From: a bacterium
GTDB lineage: Bacteria > Patescibacteriota > Patescibacteriia > 2-12-FULL-60-25
Assembly: GCA_020056125.1 (NCBI GenBank)
Contig: JAGVIJ010000066.1
Coordinates: 1-32,141, forward strand
Reading direction: 5' to 3'
DNA length: 32,141 bases
Shown here: positions 22,301 to 31,322 of the stretch, in pieces
Layout: each line of letters starts with the position of its first letter
Position numbering within the stretch: the first letter of the stretch is position 1
Notes under the pieces: model-generated
What the model was told of the DNA's origin: nothing
What the model saw: the letters and a program-made list of their open reading frames with translations, nothing else
Database searches by the model: none
Translations under genes and position numbers: made by a program

Positions 22301-23551
22301 TCATCCTTTTCCCCAATACTTTTTCCCTTTCATCTCCGGCGGGAGGTAGTCTTGAGCCACGAGCTTTTCGTAATCCGGATTGTATTTATAATCTTTGCCA
22401 TAACCCCACTCCTTCATCAATTTGGTGGGCGCGTTTCTAAGATGCAACGGCACAGAATAAAGCGGCAGTGAATGAGTATCCTCGCGCGCTTGGCCATAAG
22501 CCACATACAGCGCGTTTGATTTGGGCGCTTTGGCGCAATACACCACAGCTTGCGCCAGCATCACATCGCATTCGGGCATGCCGATTTTTTCGCAAGCCTG
22601 CATGGCGGTCATGGTCTGAACCAGCGCTTGCGGATCAGCCAACCCAATATCTTCGGACGCAAACCGCACCACGCGCCGCGCCACATACTTGGGATCTTCC
22701 CCTGACTCCAGGATACGCGCCAGCCAATACAAACTCGCGTTCGGATCTGACCCGCGCATGGATTTGTGCAAAGCGGAAATTAAATTGTAATGCTCCTCGC
22801 CTTCCTTATCATAAAGAAGATGCGTGCGTTGCAGAGCGGCGGAAATATCCTCTTTGGTAATTTGAGTTGAGGTGATTCCTTTCACTGCCATGTCCAGCGC
22901 ATTCAAAGCCACGCGCGCATCCCCATTCGCCGCGTCAGCGAGAAAGATCAGCGCTTCAGAGGTCGCGCCAATTCCCTTTCCGCCCAATCCGCGTTCCGCA
23001 TCAGCCAGCGCGCGCTCCAAAATCCGCCGCACATCCTCGCTCGCCAGCGTCTTCAAAATAAAAACCTTGGCGCGCGACAGCAAAGCCGCGTTCACGGAGA
23101 ATGACGGGTTCTCGGTGGTGGCGCCGATGAGAATAATATTGCCGCGCTCCACATGCGGCAGGAGCGCATCTTGTTGCGCTTTGTTCCAACGATGAATTTC
23201 ATCCAAAAAAAGTATGGTGCGCTGATTTTGAAAATTCCGCCGCGCTTCCGCATCCACCAAAACCTTGCGCAATTCAACTAACCCGCCCGTGACTGCAGAG
23301 AATTGCACAAACCGCGCGCGCGTCTTTTGCGCCATGATGTGCGCCAGCGAAGTTTTGCCCGAACCCGGCGGGCCCCACAAGATCATGGACGGGATCTGAT
23401 CCGCCTCAATCAAGCGCTTTAACAAACTCTCCGCTCCTACTGATTCTTCCTGCCCCACGAAATCCTCAAACGACCGCGGCCGCATGCGATCAGCCAGCGG
23501 CGCTTGCTCTTGCTGTTGTTTATCCGCCAAGCCGGAAAATAAATTATCCAT
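22301..23551 (-). CDS. rarA: Replication-associated recombination protein A (RarA/MgsA AAA+ ATPase)
   Basis: The 416-residue protein has the family start PLADRMRPRSFEDFVGQE, Walker A GPPGSGKTS (60-68), Walker B ILFLDEIHRWNKAQQDALLP, sensor 1 IGATTENPSF, and the C-terminal part DPNASLYWLARILESGEDPKYVARRVVRFASEDIGLADP that defines RarA tetramerisation. It acts at stalled replication forks. It is divergently placed against ruvB with 88 bases between starts; that gap contains a CGGCC-AAAAA-GGCCG hairpin and CGAA-CAGA-TTCG but no convincing LexA site. Confidence 0.97.
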   Translation of the reverse strand: MDNLFSGLADKQQQEQAPLADRMRPRSFEDFVGQEESVGAESLLKRLIEADQIPSMILWGPPGSGKTSLAHIMAQKTRARFVQFSAVTGGLVELRKVLVDAEARRNFQNQRTILFLDEIHRWNKAQQDALLPHVERGNIILIGATTENPSFSVNAALLSRAKVFILKTLASEDVRRILERALADAERGLGGKGIGATSEALIFLADAANGDARVALNALDMAVKGITSTQITKEDISAALQRTHLLYDKEGEEHYNLISALHKSMRGSDPNASLYWLARILESGEDPKYVARRVVRFASEDIGLADPQALVQTMTAMQACEKIGMPECDVMLAQAVVYCAKAPKSNALYVAYGQAREDTHSLPLYSVPLHLRNAPTKLMKEWGYGKDYKYNPDYEKLVAQDYLPPEMKGKKYWGKG

Positions 23552-23639
23552 GATTTCATCTTAACACCAAATCACCTCCGGCCAAAAAGGCCGAACGAAC
23601 AGATTCGACTTTCAAAATTCTTTGGGTTAATATCTAACC

Positions 23640-24665
23640 ATGTCTGACCATGACGAACGGCTGATTGATCCCAAAACCACAGAGGCTGAAGCGGTTTTTG
23701 AATTGTCGCTCCGACCCAAAAGCCTGGATGAATTCATTGGCCAGCCCAAAGTTAAAGAGAATTTAAAAATTTTTCTTGAAGCGGCCAAAGGCCGCAAAGA
23801 GCCTTGCGAACATGTGTTGCTCTATGGCCCGCCGGGCTTGGGCAAAACCACGCTGGCGCATGTGATCGGCAATGAGATGGGCGCGCACATCCGCGTGACC
23901 AGCGGCCCGGCTTTGGAGCGCGTGGGCGATCTGGCCGCGATCTTAACCAACTTGGAGGATGGCGATGTTTTGTTTATCGATGAGATCCACCGCATGAACC
24001 GTTCCATCGAAGAGGTGCTTTATCCGGCCATGGAGGATTACGCGCTGGACATCGTTATCGGCAAAGGTCCGACTGCGCGCACTCTGCGTTTGGATTTGCG
24101 GCGCTTCACCCTGATCGGCGCCACCACGCGCATGTCTTTACTTTCCGCTCCGCTACGCGACCGCTTTGGCGCGATTTATCATTTGGATTTTTACGGCGTG
24201 GATGAGATGACTGATATCGTACGGCGCAGCGCCGGACTCTTAAACATCCCGGTAGAAAATGAAACCGCGCGCATCATTGCCTCGCGCAGCCGCCGCACGC
24301 CGCGCGTAGCCAACCGTCTGCTTAGACGCAGCCGCGACTACGCTCAAGTGCGCGCCGATGGTACACTTAACCCCGAGGTGGTGAATCTGGCGCTCCAAGC
24401 TCTGGCCATTGACTCGCGCGGATTGGATGAGGCTGATCGCTGTATACTCCGCGCCATGATTGAAAAGTTCAGCGGCGGACCGGTCGGACTTTCCACGCTC
24501 GCAGCTTCCACGGCTGAAGATGAATCCACGTTGGAAGAAGTCATCGAACCTTTTCTCTTGCAAGAAGGCCTGATCGATCGCACGCCGCGCGGCCGCACAG
24601 CCACGGATCAGGCTTACCGGCACTTGGGTTTTGAACCGCCTCTCCGCCAAACCCCGCTCATTTAA
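23640..24665 (+). CDS. ruvB: Holliday junction branch-migration ATPase RuvB
   Basis: This 341-residue protein has Walker A GPPGLGKTT (63-71), Walker B VLFIDEIHRM (110-119), sensor 1 LIGATTR, arginine-finger region SAPLRDRFG, and the C-terminal winged helix ending in LGFEPP. It forms the hexameric motor of RuvAB. The N-terminus, SLRPKSLDEFIGQPKVKENL, is standard. It lies divergent to rarA and ahead of two small membrane-protein genes. ruvA and ruvC are not in the window. Confidence 0.98.
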   Translation: MSDHDERLIDPKTTEAEAVFELSLRPKSLDEFIGQPKVKENLKIFLEAAKGRKEPCEHVLLYGPPGLGKTTLAHVIGNEMGAHIRVTSGPALERVGDLAAILTNLEDGDVLFIDEIHRMNRSIEEVLYPAMEDYALDIVIGKGPTARTLRLDLRRFTLIGATTRMSLLSAPLRDRFGAIYHLDFYGVDEMTDIVRRSAGLLNIPVENETARIIASRSRRTPRVANRLLRRSRDYAQVRADGTLNPEVVNLALQALAIDSRGLDEADRCILRAMIEKFSGGPVGLSTLAASTAEDESTLEEVIEPFLLQEGLIDRTPRGRTATDQAYRHLGFEPPLRQTPLI

Positions 24666-24708
24666 TTCAATGCCAAATGGCATATTGCTAAAACCGAATT
24701 TCCAGGCG

Positions 24709-24738
24709 CGAAATTCGACATTCGATATTCGAAATTCG
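24709..24738. repeat. ATTCGA-word repeat, copy A
   Basis: The tract consists of CGAAATTCG, ACATTCGATATTCG and AAATTCG words running together. The same words recur at 29331-29353 and inside the Wzy-like gene at 30491-30549. This copy ends 9 bases before the ATG at 24748. A separate 6-bp hairpin ATGCCA-AA-TGGCAT (24670-24683) lies between ruvB and the tract. Confidence 0.85.
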
Positions 24739-24747
24739 TAACTATTT

Positions 24748-25002
24748 ATGTTTTATCTTTATTACCTTCTCATCCTCTGGATTGTGCTGGTGGCAATTTT
24801 TGTCATCATGTCAGCCTTGAGCATTATGCAAATGTTACGCTTTGGACTATCCGGCGCCGGCACTTATTTCTCCACCTTGATTTTTGTGGCAGTGGGAGCC
24901 GTGATCATTGCCGGTTGCTCGTTCTATTTTGCCACCATTGATTGGAATGCCGCTCTAAACTTCGGCGGCTTAATTCAAGATTCAATTTCAGCACCCTTTT
25001 AA
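24748..25002 (+). CDS. Small two-helix membrane protein
   Basis: The 84-residue product has two hydrophobic helices (about 3-28, LYYLLILWIVLVAIFVIMSA; about 42-67, LIFVAVGAVIIAGCSFYF) with a short polar loop and tail. No family is recognised. It ends 2 bases before the bPH2 gene on the same strand, so the two are probably co-translated. Confidence 0.75.
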   Translation: MFYLYYLLILWIVLVAIFVIMSALSIMQMLRFGLSGAGTYFSTLIFVAVGAVIIAGCSFYFATIDWNAALNFGGLIQDSISAPF

Positions 25003-25004
25003 AT

Positions 25005-25544
25005 ATGCTCAATATTAAAAAACTGCCGGGCGCCACTCCGGATGAAAAAGTCGTTCTGGTTTTGCGCCGCCATTGGCTGGTATTGCTGTCACTGATTGTG
25101 ACCGTGGGCATACTTTTGATCTTGCCTATCGGCGCCGTGGTCTTTCTGCATTATTTTAGACCGGATTTTTTTCAAGAGCCTCTGCGCCTATTACTTTTTG
25201 TCATGGGAGCTTCCGTCTTCTTCCTCTACTCTTGGTTGTTTCTCTATCAAAACTTCATTGACTATCATTTGGACACCTGGATCGTGACCAACCGCCGCGT
25301 GATCAATATTGAGCAACACGGAATTTTTGCACGCACGGTTTCGGAGTTAAATTTACAGCGCGTGCAAGATGTAACCGCTGAAATCCGCGGCTTCTTTCAC
25401 ACCATGTTGGACTACGGTTATGTGTTCATTCAAACCGCGGGCGAACAACAAAGATTTGAATTTGAAGAAGTGCCTCATCCCAACGAGGTGGCAAAAATAA
25501 TCTCCGGCCTGGTCCAAGATCGCCGCGAGGTTGAAAACAAGTGA
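25005..25544 (+). CDS. Membrane protein with bacterial PH (bPH2/YdbS-like) domain
   Basis: From the ATG at 25005 the product is 179 residues. Two membrane helices (about 29-57 and 67-88) are followed by a YdbS-like PH domain with the usual DTWIVTNRRVINIEQHGIF turn, VSELNLQRVQDVTAE and GYVFIQTAG strand, ending in an amphipathic helix (NEVAKIISGLV). Family function is unknown, with a link to membrane or envelope homeostasis in some bacteria. A longer frame from 24942 overlaps the upstream gene and is unlikely. The stop is 9 bases from the convergent SpoIID-domain gene. Confidence 0.88.
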   Translation: MLNIKKLPGATPDEKVVLVLRRHWLVLLSLIVTVGILLILPIGAVVFLHYFRPDFFQEPLRLLLFVMGASVFFLYSWLFLYQNFIDYHLDTWIVTNRRVINIEQHGIFARTVSELNLQRVQDVTAEIRGFFHTMLDYGYVFIQTAGEQQRFEFEEVPHPNEVAKIISGLVQDRREVENK

Positions 25545-25553
25545 CAAATTTTT

Positions 25554-27809
25554 TTATTTATACGCTTGGCGCAATTCAATGCCGCGATAGAAATGTTTTA
25601 AAATTGTATCGTAAGTAGCGCCGTCTTTGGATGCCATATACAAAGCGCCGCGTGCGGATAATCCCACGCCATGTCCCCACAAGGTTTGGCCTTCATCCCA
25701 AGTTACGGGCACTGAAACCAACCACGGGAATCCACTACCGCCCCACACCTCGGTCCAATTGCGCGTGCGCCCATCGGAACGTGAAAAATACGGGGTGATG
25801 GCCAACTTGCCATCGTAAGTTACGATTTGCCCGAAGGTCTGTTTAACGCCCTGTACGATATTCGGACTGCGCGCCTCTTGGCCGTAGCCGCGATACACTT
25901 GATCGTATTTGGCATCCACATGAAAAAATTCATTCGCATGTTTGGTGCCGCGATTCACATGATACAAGGCATAAGTGCGCGCGGCTGCGAGCAAGGCTTT
26001 TTGATATTCCAGCGGACTCACATCTGAAGTCTCGGCAATGCCGTATAGATACTGTTCCAGCAGCAACTCATTGATCACCCAAACTTTGTCCGTGGCCGGA
26101 GTGAAACGCAACTCCAACTTGGCGCGGAATTTATTATCATTGGAACCGGGCAACCAATCAATCGGCCGATTAAAATCCGTAATTTCCAGCGGCGCTAAAC
26201 CATCTTCAGCCTCCAACACATACCAAGTGGTGGATTGGCTGGTGCAACTGGTACCGGAAACTTTATATACGGCGCTGGCACGGACATATCTAACCGTCAC
26301 CTCTTGGTTTTGCGGTATGTGGCAAACCACCTCTCCGTTATTCACCACCTTCATACCGCCTTGAATGCCGCGCACCAACATGGTGTCATCCGTGGTTTCA
26401 AATACGCCCACGCGCATAATCGGCTCTGCAGGCAAGGTGGCCAAATCTCCGGTCAAAGGCAAAGGGCCGGTTACCACCGGACCGTCTACCGGAATGGGTA
26501 CTGAACTTACATAGCCATCAGCCGTTACGGTCACCGGGATTTCCACTTCCCCTCCCTCGATACTTTGTTCGTCGGCGGTCAATTGAAATTTGATCACATA
26601 ATTTCCGCTCTTAGCCGGCGCTTTAAAAGTGTAATTCACAAAACCCAATTCACCGGGCGCGATCGGAGCCGCCACTCTGACCACTTCGGTGCGCGACGGC
26701 CATGATCCGTCATACACATCCGAGGCTGCGCCCAAAGATGGGGCCACGCTCAACAATTTTATGGAACGCACATTCCAAACTAGGGTGCCTGCATTTTTAA
26801 AACCTTGCGTGATGGCGATTCTCTCATTTCCTACGACTCTAAAACTCTCACGAAAAGAATTTAATAATAGAGTTGCCTGATAGGACGAGCCGGCCGCTGA
26901 CGGAGCCGGAACCACCACCGGGTTAGCCATAGTGCTGGTGGCAACCGGCGTCGCAGTTTGGGTTTTGGCTTCTACAGTGATGACAAAAGTCAGCTCCCCA
27001 TCGCGGATCCAAGCCATGTCTTCGGCCGCCAAAGCCAAGGCCTCTTCGTATCTTCCCAGCGCGGTTGCGGGCGCAGTGAATTTCACACGCACAGTTCCAA
27101 CTTGGCCGGATGGCACCTCCTTTTCCACCAAGGTTCCGGTTTGCGAACTGGATTTCCACGAGGCATCTTTAAAAACACTGGTGCGATATTTGGGATTCCA
27201 GGTATAAAAAGAAATAAAATTCGCGCCCGTGCTATACCAAGTTTTCTTGCCCGTGTTTTTTAATTTTACATCTACTGTGGTTTGCACGCCGGATTGCATC
27301 TTCACGGCCAACACGCTCTTATCTACGAGTTCAGCTTGATAATTATAAAGCGCGGGCTTGGTCACGGTAAAAGTTACGGGCACCACCGAACCCTTGATCC
27401 ATAAATTCGAACCGTAAGACAATAAAAATCTTTCTTGATATTCCCCGACCGTGGACGGCGCCTTAACATAAAATGAAGCGCTGGCCATTTGCCCGGGTGG
27501 GACGCTGGCTGGCTCGATCACGGCCGGCAAATCTTTTCTGAGCCAGGTAGTGTGGCTTAATACCGACGAACTGCCATACAAATAAACCGCTACCTTATCC
27601 TGACCCGCGATCCAGGTTTTGGTTCCAACATTTTTAAATTTCAAAGTAACTAATTTAATTTGATCCGTAGCCATGGTTACAGCCCCGCTCGTCACCTCGG
27701 CCGCATACGGCAAAGTCACAGCCGCCGCCGGCTTAATACAAAACAAACTGCTGACAAAAATGAGCACTAAAATTTTGAGACCTCGGCTCATACGCCTCAT
27801 AGAATACAA
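25554..27809 (-). CDS. Secreted SpoIID/LytB-domain protein with Ig-like repeats
   Basis: The 751-residue protein has a signal peptide (about 1-30, LKILVLIFVSSLFCIKPAAA). Three Ig-like modules follow (about 35-150, 160-285, 315-430), each with a KFKNVGTKTW-type strand, similar to NBR1/CARDB-like adhesion modules. A linker and an SH3-like part precede the C-terminal SpoIID domain (about 565-745: LEQYLYGIAETSDVSPLEYQ, KALLAAARTYAL, YFSRSDGRTRNW, and GHGVGLSARGA). SpoIID proteins are lytic transglycosylases acting on denuded glycan, and LytB relatives enhance amidases. In a non-sporulating cell the likely role is peptidoglycan remodelling at the surface. ATGs at 27800 and 27791 are alternative starts. 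It is divergent from the flippase gene with 48 bases between. Confidence 0.9.
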   Translation of the reverse strand: MYSMRRMSRGLKILVLIFVSSLFCIKPAAAVTLPYAAEVTSGAVTMATDQIKLVTLKFKNVGTKTWIAGQDKVAVYLYGSSSVLSHTTWLRKDLPAVIEPASVPPGQMASASFYVKAPSTVGEYQERFLLSYGSNLWIKGSVVPVTFTVTKPALYNYQAELVDKSVLAVKMQSGVQTTVDVKLKNTGKKTWYSTGANFISFYTWNPKYRTSVFKDASWKSSSQTGTLVEKEVPSGQVGTVRVKFTAPATALGRYEEALALAAEDMAWIRDGELTFVITVEAKTQTATPVATSTMANPVVVPAPSAAGSSYQATLLLNSFRESFRVVGNERIAITQGFKNAGTLVWNVRSIKLLSVAPSLGAASDVYDGSWPSRTEVVRVAAPIAPGELGFVNYTFKAPAKSGNYVIKFQLTADEQSIEGGEVEIPVTVTADGYVSSVPIPVDGPVVTGPLPLTGDLATLPAEPIMRVGVFETTDDTMLVRGIQGGMKVVNNGEVVCHIPQNQEVTVRYVRASAVYKVSGTSCTSQSTTWYVLEAEDGLAPLEITDFNRPIDWLPGSNDNKFRAKLELRFTPATDKVWVINELLLEQYLYGIAETSDVSPLEYQKALLAAARTYALYHVNRGTKHANEFFHVDAKYDQVYRGYGQEARSPNIVQGVKQTFGQIVTYDGKLAITPYFSRSDGRTRNWTEVWGGSGFPWLVSVPVTWDEGQTLWGHGVGLSARGALYMASKDGATYDTILKHFYRGIELRQAYK

Positions 27810-27857
27810 TCATTTCCCAAATCTGTGAATCGCCATGTTTTATGCTAAACTATCCGC

Positions 27858-29321
27858 ATGTCTTTAGCGCGCATTTTAGCGGTAAACACCGGCGTGCAGT
27901 TTGTCGGCAAAATCATCTCCACCATCCTGGGTATTTTTGTGGTGGCTATCATGACGCGCCATCTGGGCCAAGAGGGTTTTGGTATGTACTCCACAGCCAA
28001 TGCCTTTTTGCAATTCTTCGCCATCCTTTTAGATCTCGGCCTGAACGTCATGGTGGTGCAAATGTTGGGCGAACGCGCGGGCGATAAAAAATATGAAAAT
28101 CGCGTGGTGAGCGCCACCTTTACGCTCCGCGCCATCACGGCCTTCATTATCCTAAGCGCCGCGCCCATTATTGGTTTGGCTTTTCCTTATGCGCCCGAAC
28201 TTAAAATCGCACTCTTCGCTATTTGGGCATCATTCTTTACCACGGCCTTAAACCAAATCGTGATCGGCGTGCAACAGCGCCATCTCAAAATGCATGTGGT
28301 GGCTGTGAGCGAAGTGGTGGGCCGCTCAATTCTTTTGGGCGGCGTGATTTTAGCCAGCGTTTTAGGCTGGGGTCTGGTGCCCATAGTTTTGATTGTCTCC
28401 GTAGGCAGTACCATCAATTTTTTAATCAACTTTTTGATTGCGCGAGGCTACGCCGCATTTAAGTGGAACGTGGATTTCGCGTTTTGGAAAATTGTACTCA
28501 AGCGCAGTTGGCCCATTGGTTTGGCCATCGTGTTTAATCTGCTCTACTTCAAAGCCGATACCTTAATTTTGTCGTTGGTTCGCTCGCAATCTGAAGTTGG
28601 CATTTACGGCGCAGCTTATCGCGTGCTGGAAATTTTAGTCACTTTGCCTTTTATGTACGCGGGCGTGCTCTTACCCATCATTGCCAAATCTTGGGCCACC
28701 GGTGATCGCGAACGCTATTCTCGGCTCCTCTCCAATTCTCTGAACGCCATGATGCTTATGGCCGCTCCGCTCGTAGCCGGAACTTTGGTTTTAGCTCACC
28801 GCGGCATGGTGCTGGTGGCAGGTAATGAGTTCACGCTGTCCGGGGATGTATTGCGTATTTTGGTCTTGGCCGTAGGCGCGATTTTCTTTAGCACCATTTC
28901 TTCTTACGGCATCGTGGCTCTGGATGCACAGAAAAAAATGCTGCCCATCTATGTGGCAGTGGCTCTGATAACACTCGTGGGCTATATCATTTTCATTCCA
29001 ACTTACGGCATGTGGGCGGCCGCGTGGTTAACCGTGTTCTCTGAATCTTGCGTGGCGCTTGGAGCCACAATTATGTGCCTCAAACTCTCCGGCGCGCGCT
29101 GGCATCCGCTCCCCTCTTTTAAGGCCCTCTTGTCAGCTGTGGCCATGGGCTTTATACTTTGGCCGCTCAAAGATTTACCTTTGATCTTCTCCTTCCTCAT
29201 CGGCGCACTGGTTTATTTTTTACTGGTCGTGGCCACGCGCGCGGTTTCCAAAGAGACTTTGCGCGAAATAATTTCCGTTCGCCATGCCGTCCCGCCTAAA
29301 TTAGACAATCCACTTCAATAA
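27858..29321 (+). CDS. Polysaccharide flippase, Wzx/MATE-like
   Basis: The 487-residue polytopic protein has about 14 membrane helices. Its N-terminus (LARILAVNTGVQFVGKIISTILGIFVV, then MTRHLGQEGFGMYS) is the signature of polysaccharide-biosynthesis exporters (PF01943-like). Such proteins flip undecaprenyl-linked oligosaccharides across the membrane. It precedes a decarboxylase and a Wzy-like gene on the same strand, so a flippase-polymerase/ligase surface glycan route is plausible. No glycosyltransferases are in the window. Confidence 0.93.
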   Translation: MSLARILAVNTGVQFVGKIISTILGIFVVAIMTRHLGQEGFGMYSTANAFLQFFAILLDLGLNVMVVQMLGERAGDKKYENRVVSATFTLRAITAFIILSAAPIIGLAFPYAPELKIALFAIWASFFTTALNQIVIGVQQRHLKMHVVAVSEVVGRSILLGGVILASVLGWGLVPIVLIVSVGSTINFLINFLIARGYAAFKWNVDFAFWKIVLKRSWPIGLAIVFNLLYFKADTLILSLVRSQSEVGIYGAAYRVLEILVTLPFMYAGVLLPIIAKSWATGDRERYSRLLSNSLNAMMLMAAPLVAGTLVLAHRGMVLVAGNEFTLSGDVLRILVLAVGAIFFSTISSYGIVALDAQKKMLPIYVAVALITLVGYIIFIPTYGMWAAAWLTVFSESCVALGATIMCLKLSGARWHPLPSFKALLSAVAMGFILWPLKDLPLIFSFLIGALVYFLLVVATRAVSKETLREIISVRHAVPPKLDNPLQ

Positions 29322-29330
29322 TCCTTAACT

Positions 29331-29353
29331 CGAAATTCGATATTCGATATTCG
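29331..29353. repeat. ATTCGA-word repeat, copy B
   Basis: CGAAATTCG followed by two ATATTCG words. It shares the words and the ending ATTCGTAA with copy A at 24709-24738, and like it sits just before a start codon (ATG at 29360). Confidence 0.85.
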
Positions 29354-29359
29354 TAAAAT

Positions 29360-29902
29360 ATGGTTCCAACAAAAATCTTCTTTACCAAAGGCGTGGGTCG
29401 GCATAAAGATCAGCTGACCGCCTTTGAGCTCGCTTTGCGCGACGCCGGTGTGTCGGCATGTAATTTGGTAAATGTCTCTTCAATCTTTCCGGCGGGCTGC
29501 AGGCGCGTCACTAAAGAGGAAGGTTTAAAACTTTTAACCCCGGGTCAAATTACTTTTGCGGTCATGGCTCGGCAAACCACCAATGAACCCAACCGGCTGA
29601 TCGCTTCATCCATCGGCGTAGCTCTGCCGGCTGATCCCGGACATCACGGTTATCTATCTGAACATCATCCGTTTGGAGAGACAGATGAAAAAGCCGGAGA
29701 CTATGCTGAAGATTTGGCCGCCACCATGTTAGCCACACTCTTGGGCTTGGATTTTAATTCCGACACCTCATGGGATGAACGCGAACAGCAATACAAAGCC
29801 TCGGGTAAAATCATCAAAACTTTTAACATCACGCAATCCGCTCAAGGCGATAAAAACGGACTTTGGACCACAGTCGTAGCGTTGGCCATTTTGTTGCCAT
29901 AA
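29360..29902 (+). CDS. Pyruvoyl-dependent arginine decarboxylase
   Basis: The 180-residue product matches the PvlArgDC family in full: TKIFFTKGVGRHKDQLTAFE, the self-cleavage site NVSSIFPAGC where Ser41 becomes the pyruvoyl cofactor after cleavage behind Ser40, the catalytic EHHPFGET with its glutamate, and ATMLATLLG. The enzyme makes agmatine from arginine, the first step of polyamine synthesis, needing no PLP. Agmatinase or other polyamine genes are not in the window. Its position between flippase and Wzy-like genes may be chance. Confidence 0.95.
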   Translation: MVPTKIFFTKGVGRHKDQLTAFELALRDAGVSACNLVNVSSIFPAGCRRVTKEEGLKLLTPGQITFAVMARQTTNEPNRLIASSIGVALPADPGHHGYLSEHHPFGETDEKAGDYAEDLAATMLATLLGLDFNSDTSWDEREQQYKASGKIIKTFNITQSAQGDKNGLWTTVVALAILLP

Positions 29903-29935
29903 CCCAGGTGGTAGATTTTTAAATCCGGCTAAACT

Positions 29936-31168
29936 GTGTTGCGCTTAATTTTGATTCTTTTACCGCTCGTTCTGCCGACTTATGTCGTGCGTTTTAAAGT
30001 CGGTTCTCTGCCCACCACGCTGTTGGAAATTTTTGTATTTCTTTTCCTCGCAGTCTGGACATACCAACGCGGCATTAAAGGATGGAAAAACGGATGTGCG
30101 CAACTCTGCTCGCAAAAATGGCTTTGGCCGCTGGCCGCGTGGCTGGTTGTTGGCGCCCTGGGAATTTTCATTGCGCCTGATCACTTGGCTGCGCTCGGCT
30201 TGTGGCGCGCTTATTTTTTAGAACCGATTTTGATCTTTGTCCTGTTGGCTGACCTGATTAAAACAGATGGCGACAAACGTTTACTCATCCGCTCTTTAAT
30301 CTTCATCAATATTTTTGTGGCGCTCTGGGCCGCATTCCAATTTTTCACCGGATTGGGAATCCCCTCGCCTTGGAACGCGCTACCGGCCGGTATCCGCGCC
30401 ACCGGGCCATTCCCTTATCCCAATGCTCTGGCTCTGTTTGCGGTTCCCATCTCCGCCCTCTGCTTCTACCTTGCAATGCAATGTCAAACCATTCGATATT
30501 CGAAATTCGCCTGCCTTGCCGGCAGGCAGGATATTCGAAATTCGATATTGTGGCTTGGATTCCTAAGCGGCCTGGCCGCGACCCTGCTAGCCAAAAGCGA
30601 TGGCGGCTTAATCGCGCTCATAGCCGCAGTCTTGATCACTCTGATCCTCAAACGCCGCACCAGACTCCCGGCTATCATCATAGCCATACTCATCGGAATT
30701 TTACTTTGCTCTATTCCAGTTGTGCGCAACACCGTCTCACAAAAAATATTTTTTAAAGATTGGTCAGGTCAAGTGCGTCTGGTCATGTGGCAGGAGACAG
30801 CCGCCATGTTAAAAAACCGACCCATTTTCGGCGCCGGACTGGGTGCGTATCCTGATGTCATCCAACCCTATCACCAAGCAACGTGGATGGAGATCTTTCA
30901 ATATCCGCACAACATTCTTTTGAATCTTTGGTCAGAGGTTGGCTTGCTCGGCATACTGGCTTTCACCTGGTTGCTCGTCCTCTGGATTAAACGCGGCGGA
31001 CTGATCGCATTGCCCATCCTGGCCGCGCTCTTGATTCAGGGTTTAGTGGATGTGCCTTATTTCAAAAACGACCTGGCCATTTTATTTTGGATTTTAATGG
31101 CCGTGACTCTTTCAGCGCACAAAATTACGGCTGGAGAATATCCTCGGTGCGACCATCAATCGAAATAA
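29936..31168 (+). CDS. O-antigen ligase/polymerase-like membrane protein (Wzy/WaaL type)
   Basis: The 410-residue polytopic protein starts with GTG at 29936 (MLRLILILLPLVLP). About 11-12 helices surround a periplasmic loop with GAGLGAYPDVIQPYHQATWMEIFQYPHNILLNLWSEVGLLG, the O-antigen ligase pattern (GxGxGxxP..., then PHN..L). It probably joins or polymerises lipid-linked glycans exported by the flippase two genes upstream. Residues about 186-205 (IRYSKFACLAGRQDIRNSIL) are encoded by a palindromic ATTCGA-word repeat and interrupt the region between two helices without breaking the frame. The 3' end overlaps the convergent GerMN remnant by 44 bases. Confidence 0.9.
   Translation: MLRLILILLPLVLPTYVVRFKVGSLPTTLLEIFVFLFLAVWTYQRGIKGWKNGCAQLCSQKWLWPLAAWLVVGALGIFIAPDHLAALGLWRAYFLEPILIFVLLADLIKTDGDKRLLIRSLIFINIFVALWAAFQFFTGLGIPSPWNALPAGIRATGPFPYPNALALFAVPISALCFYLAMQCQTIRYSKFACLAGRQDIRNSILWLGFLSGLAATLLAKSDGGLIALIAAVLITLILKRRTRLPAIIIAILIGILLCSIPVVRNTVSQKIFFKDWSGQVRLVMWQETAAMLKNRPIFGAGLGAYPDVIQPYHQATWMEIFQYPHNILLNLWSEVGLLGILAFTWLLVLWIKRGGLIALPILAALLIQGLVDVPYFKNDLAILFWILMAVTLSAHKITAGEYPRCDHQSK
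30491..30549. repeat. Palindromic ATTCGA-word repeat inside the Wzy-like gene, copy C
   Basis: Two ATTCGATATTCGAAATTCG-like arms (30491-30509 and 30531-30549) flank a near-palindromic GC core rich in CCTGCC/GGCAGG words (30510-30530). It contributes about 20 in-frame codons. The arms use the same words as copies A and B, while the core has the look of a REP-type palindrome. Confidence 0.85.
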
Positions 31169-31322
31169 TCACGTTGTCCACGCTGGAGAATTGTTTGAGT
31201 GTTTCTATAATTTGCGCGCGGATGGCTGACACGCGGCACGAACCGCCCACTGCCCGCTCCAACTCCGTATCAAATGCCGCATACGCCGTGCGGTTTTCAA
31301 TTTTTAACGACTCTACTTTCAC
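31125..31322 (-). pseudogene. GerMN-domain C-terminal fragment
   Basis: From a GTG at 31322 the frame gives 65 residues: MKVESLKIENRTAYAAFDTE, ERAVGGSCRVSAIRAQIIET, and the end VDNVIISIDGRTEDILQP. This is the last part of a GerMN (sporulation/germination-type) domain. Reading backwards, the frame continues SINPG before a stop, the usual words just before this block in Gmad2-GerMN proteins. The first half of the GerMN domain is absent. It overlaps the stop of the Gmad2 fragment (GTGTGA) in another frame, so the two are pieces of one gene separated by an internal deletion. It could still be translated by coupling. Confidence 0.75.

Noticed and set aside
23579..23607. LexA site between rarA and ruvB
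   Set aside because: CGAA-CAGA-TTCG and adjacent GAAC words are present, but the spacing does not match GTTC-N7-GTTC or the Gram-positive box, so I would not call it.
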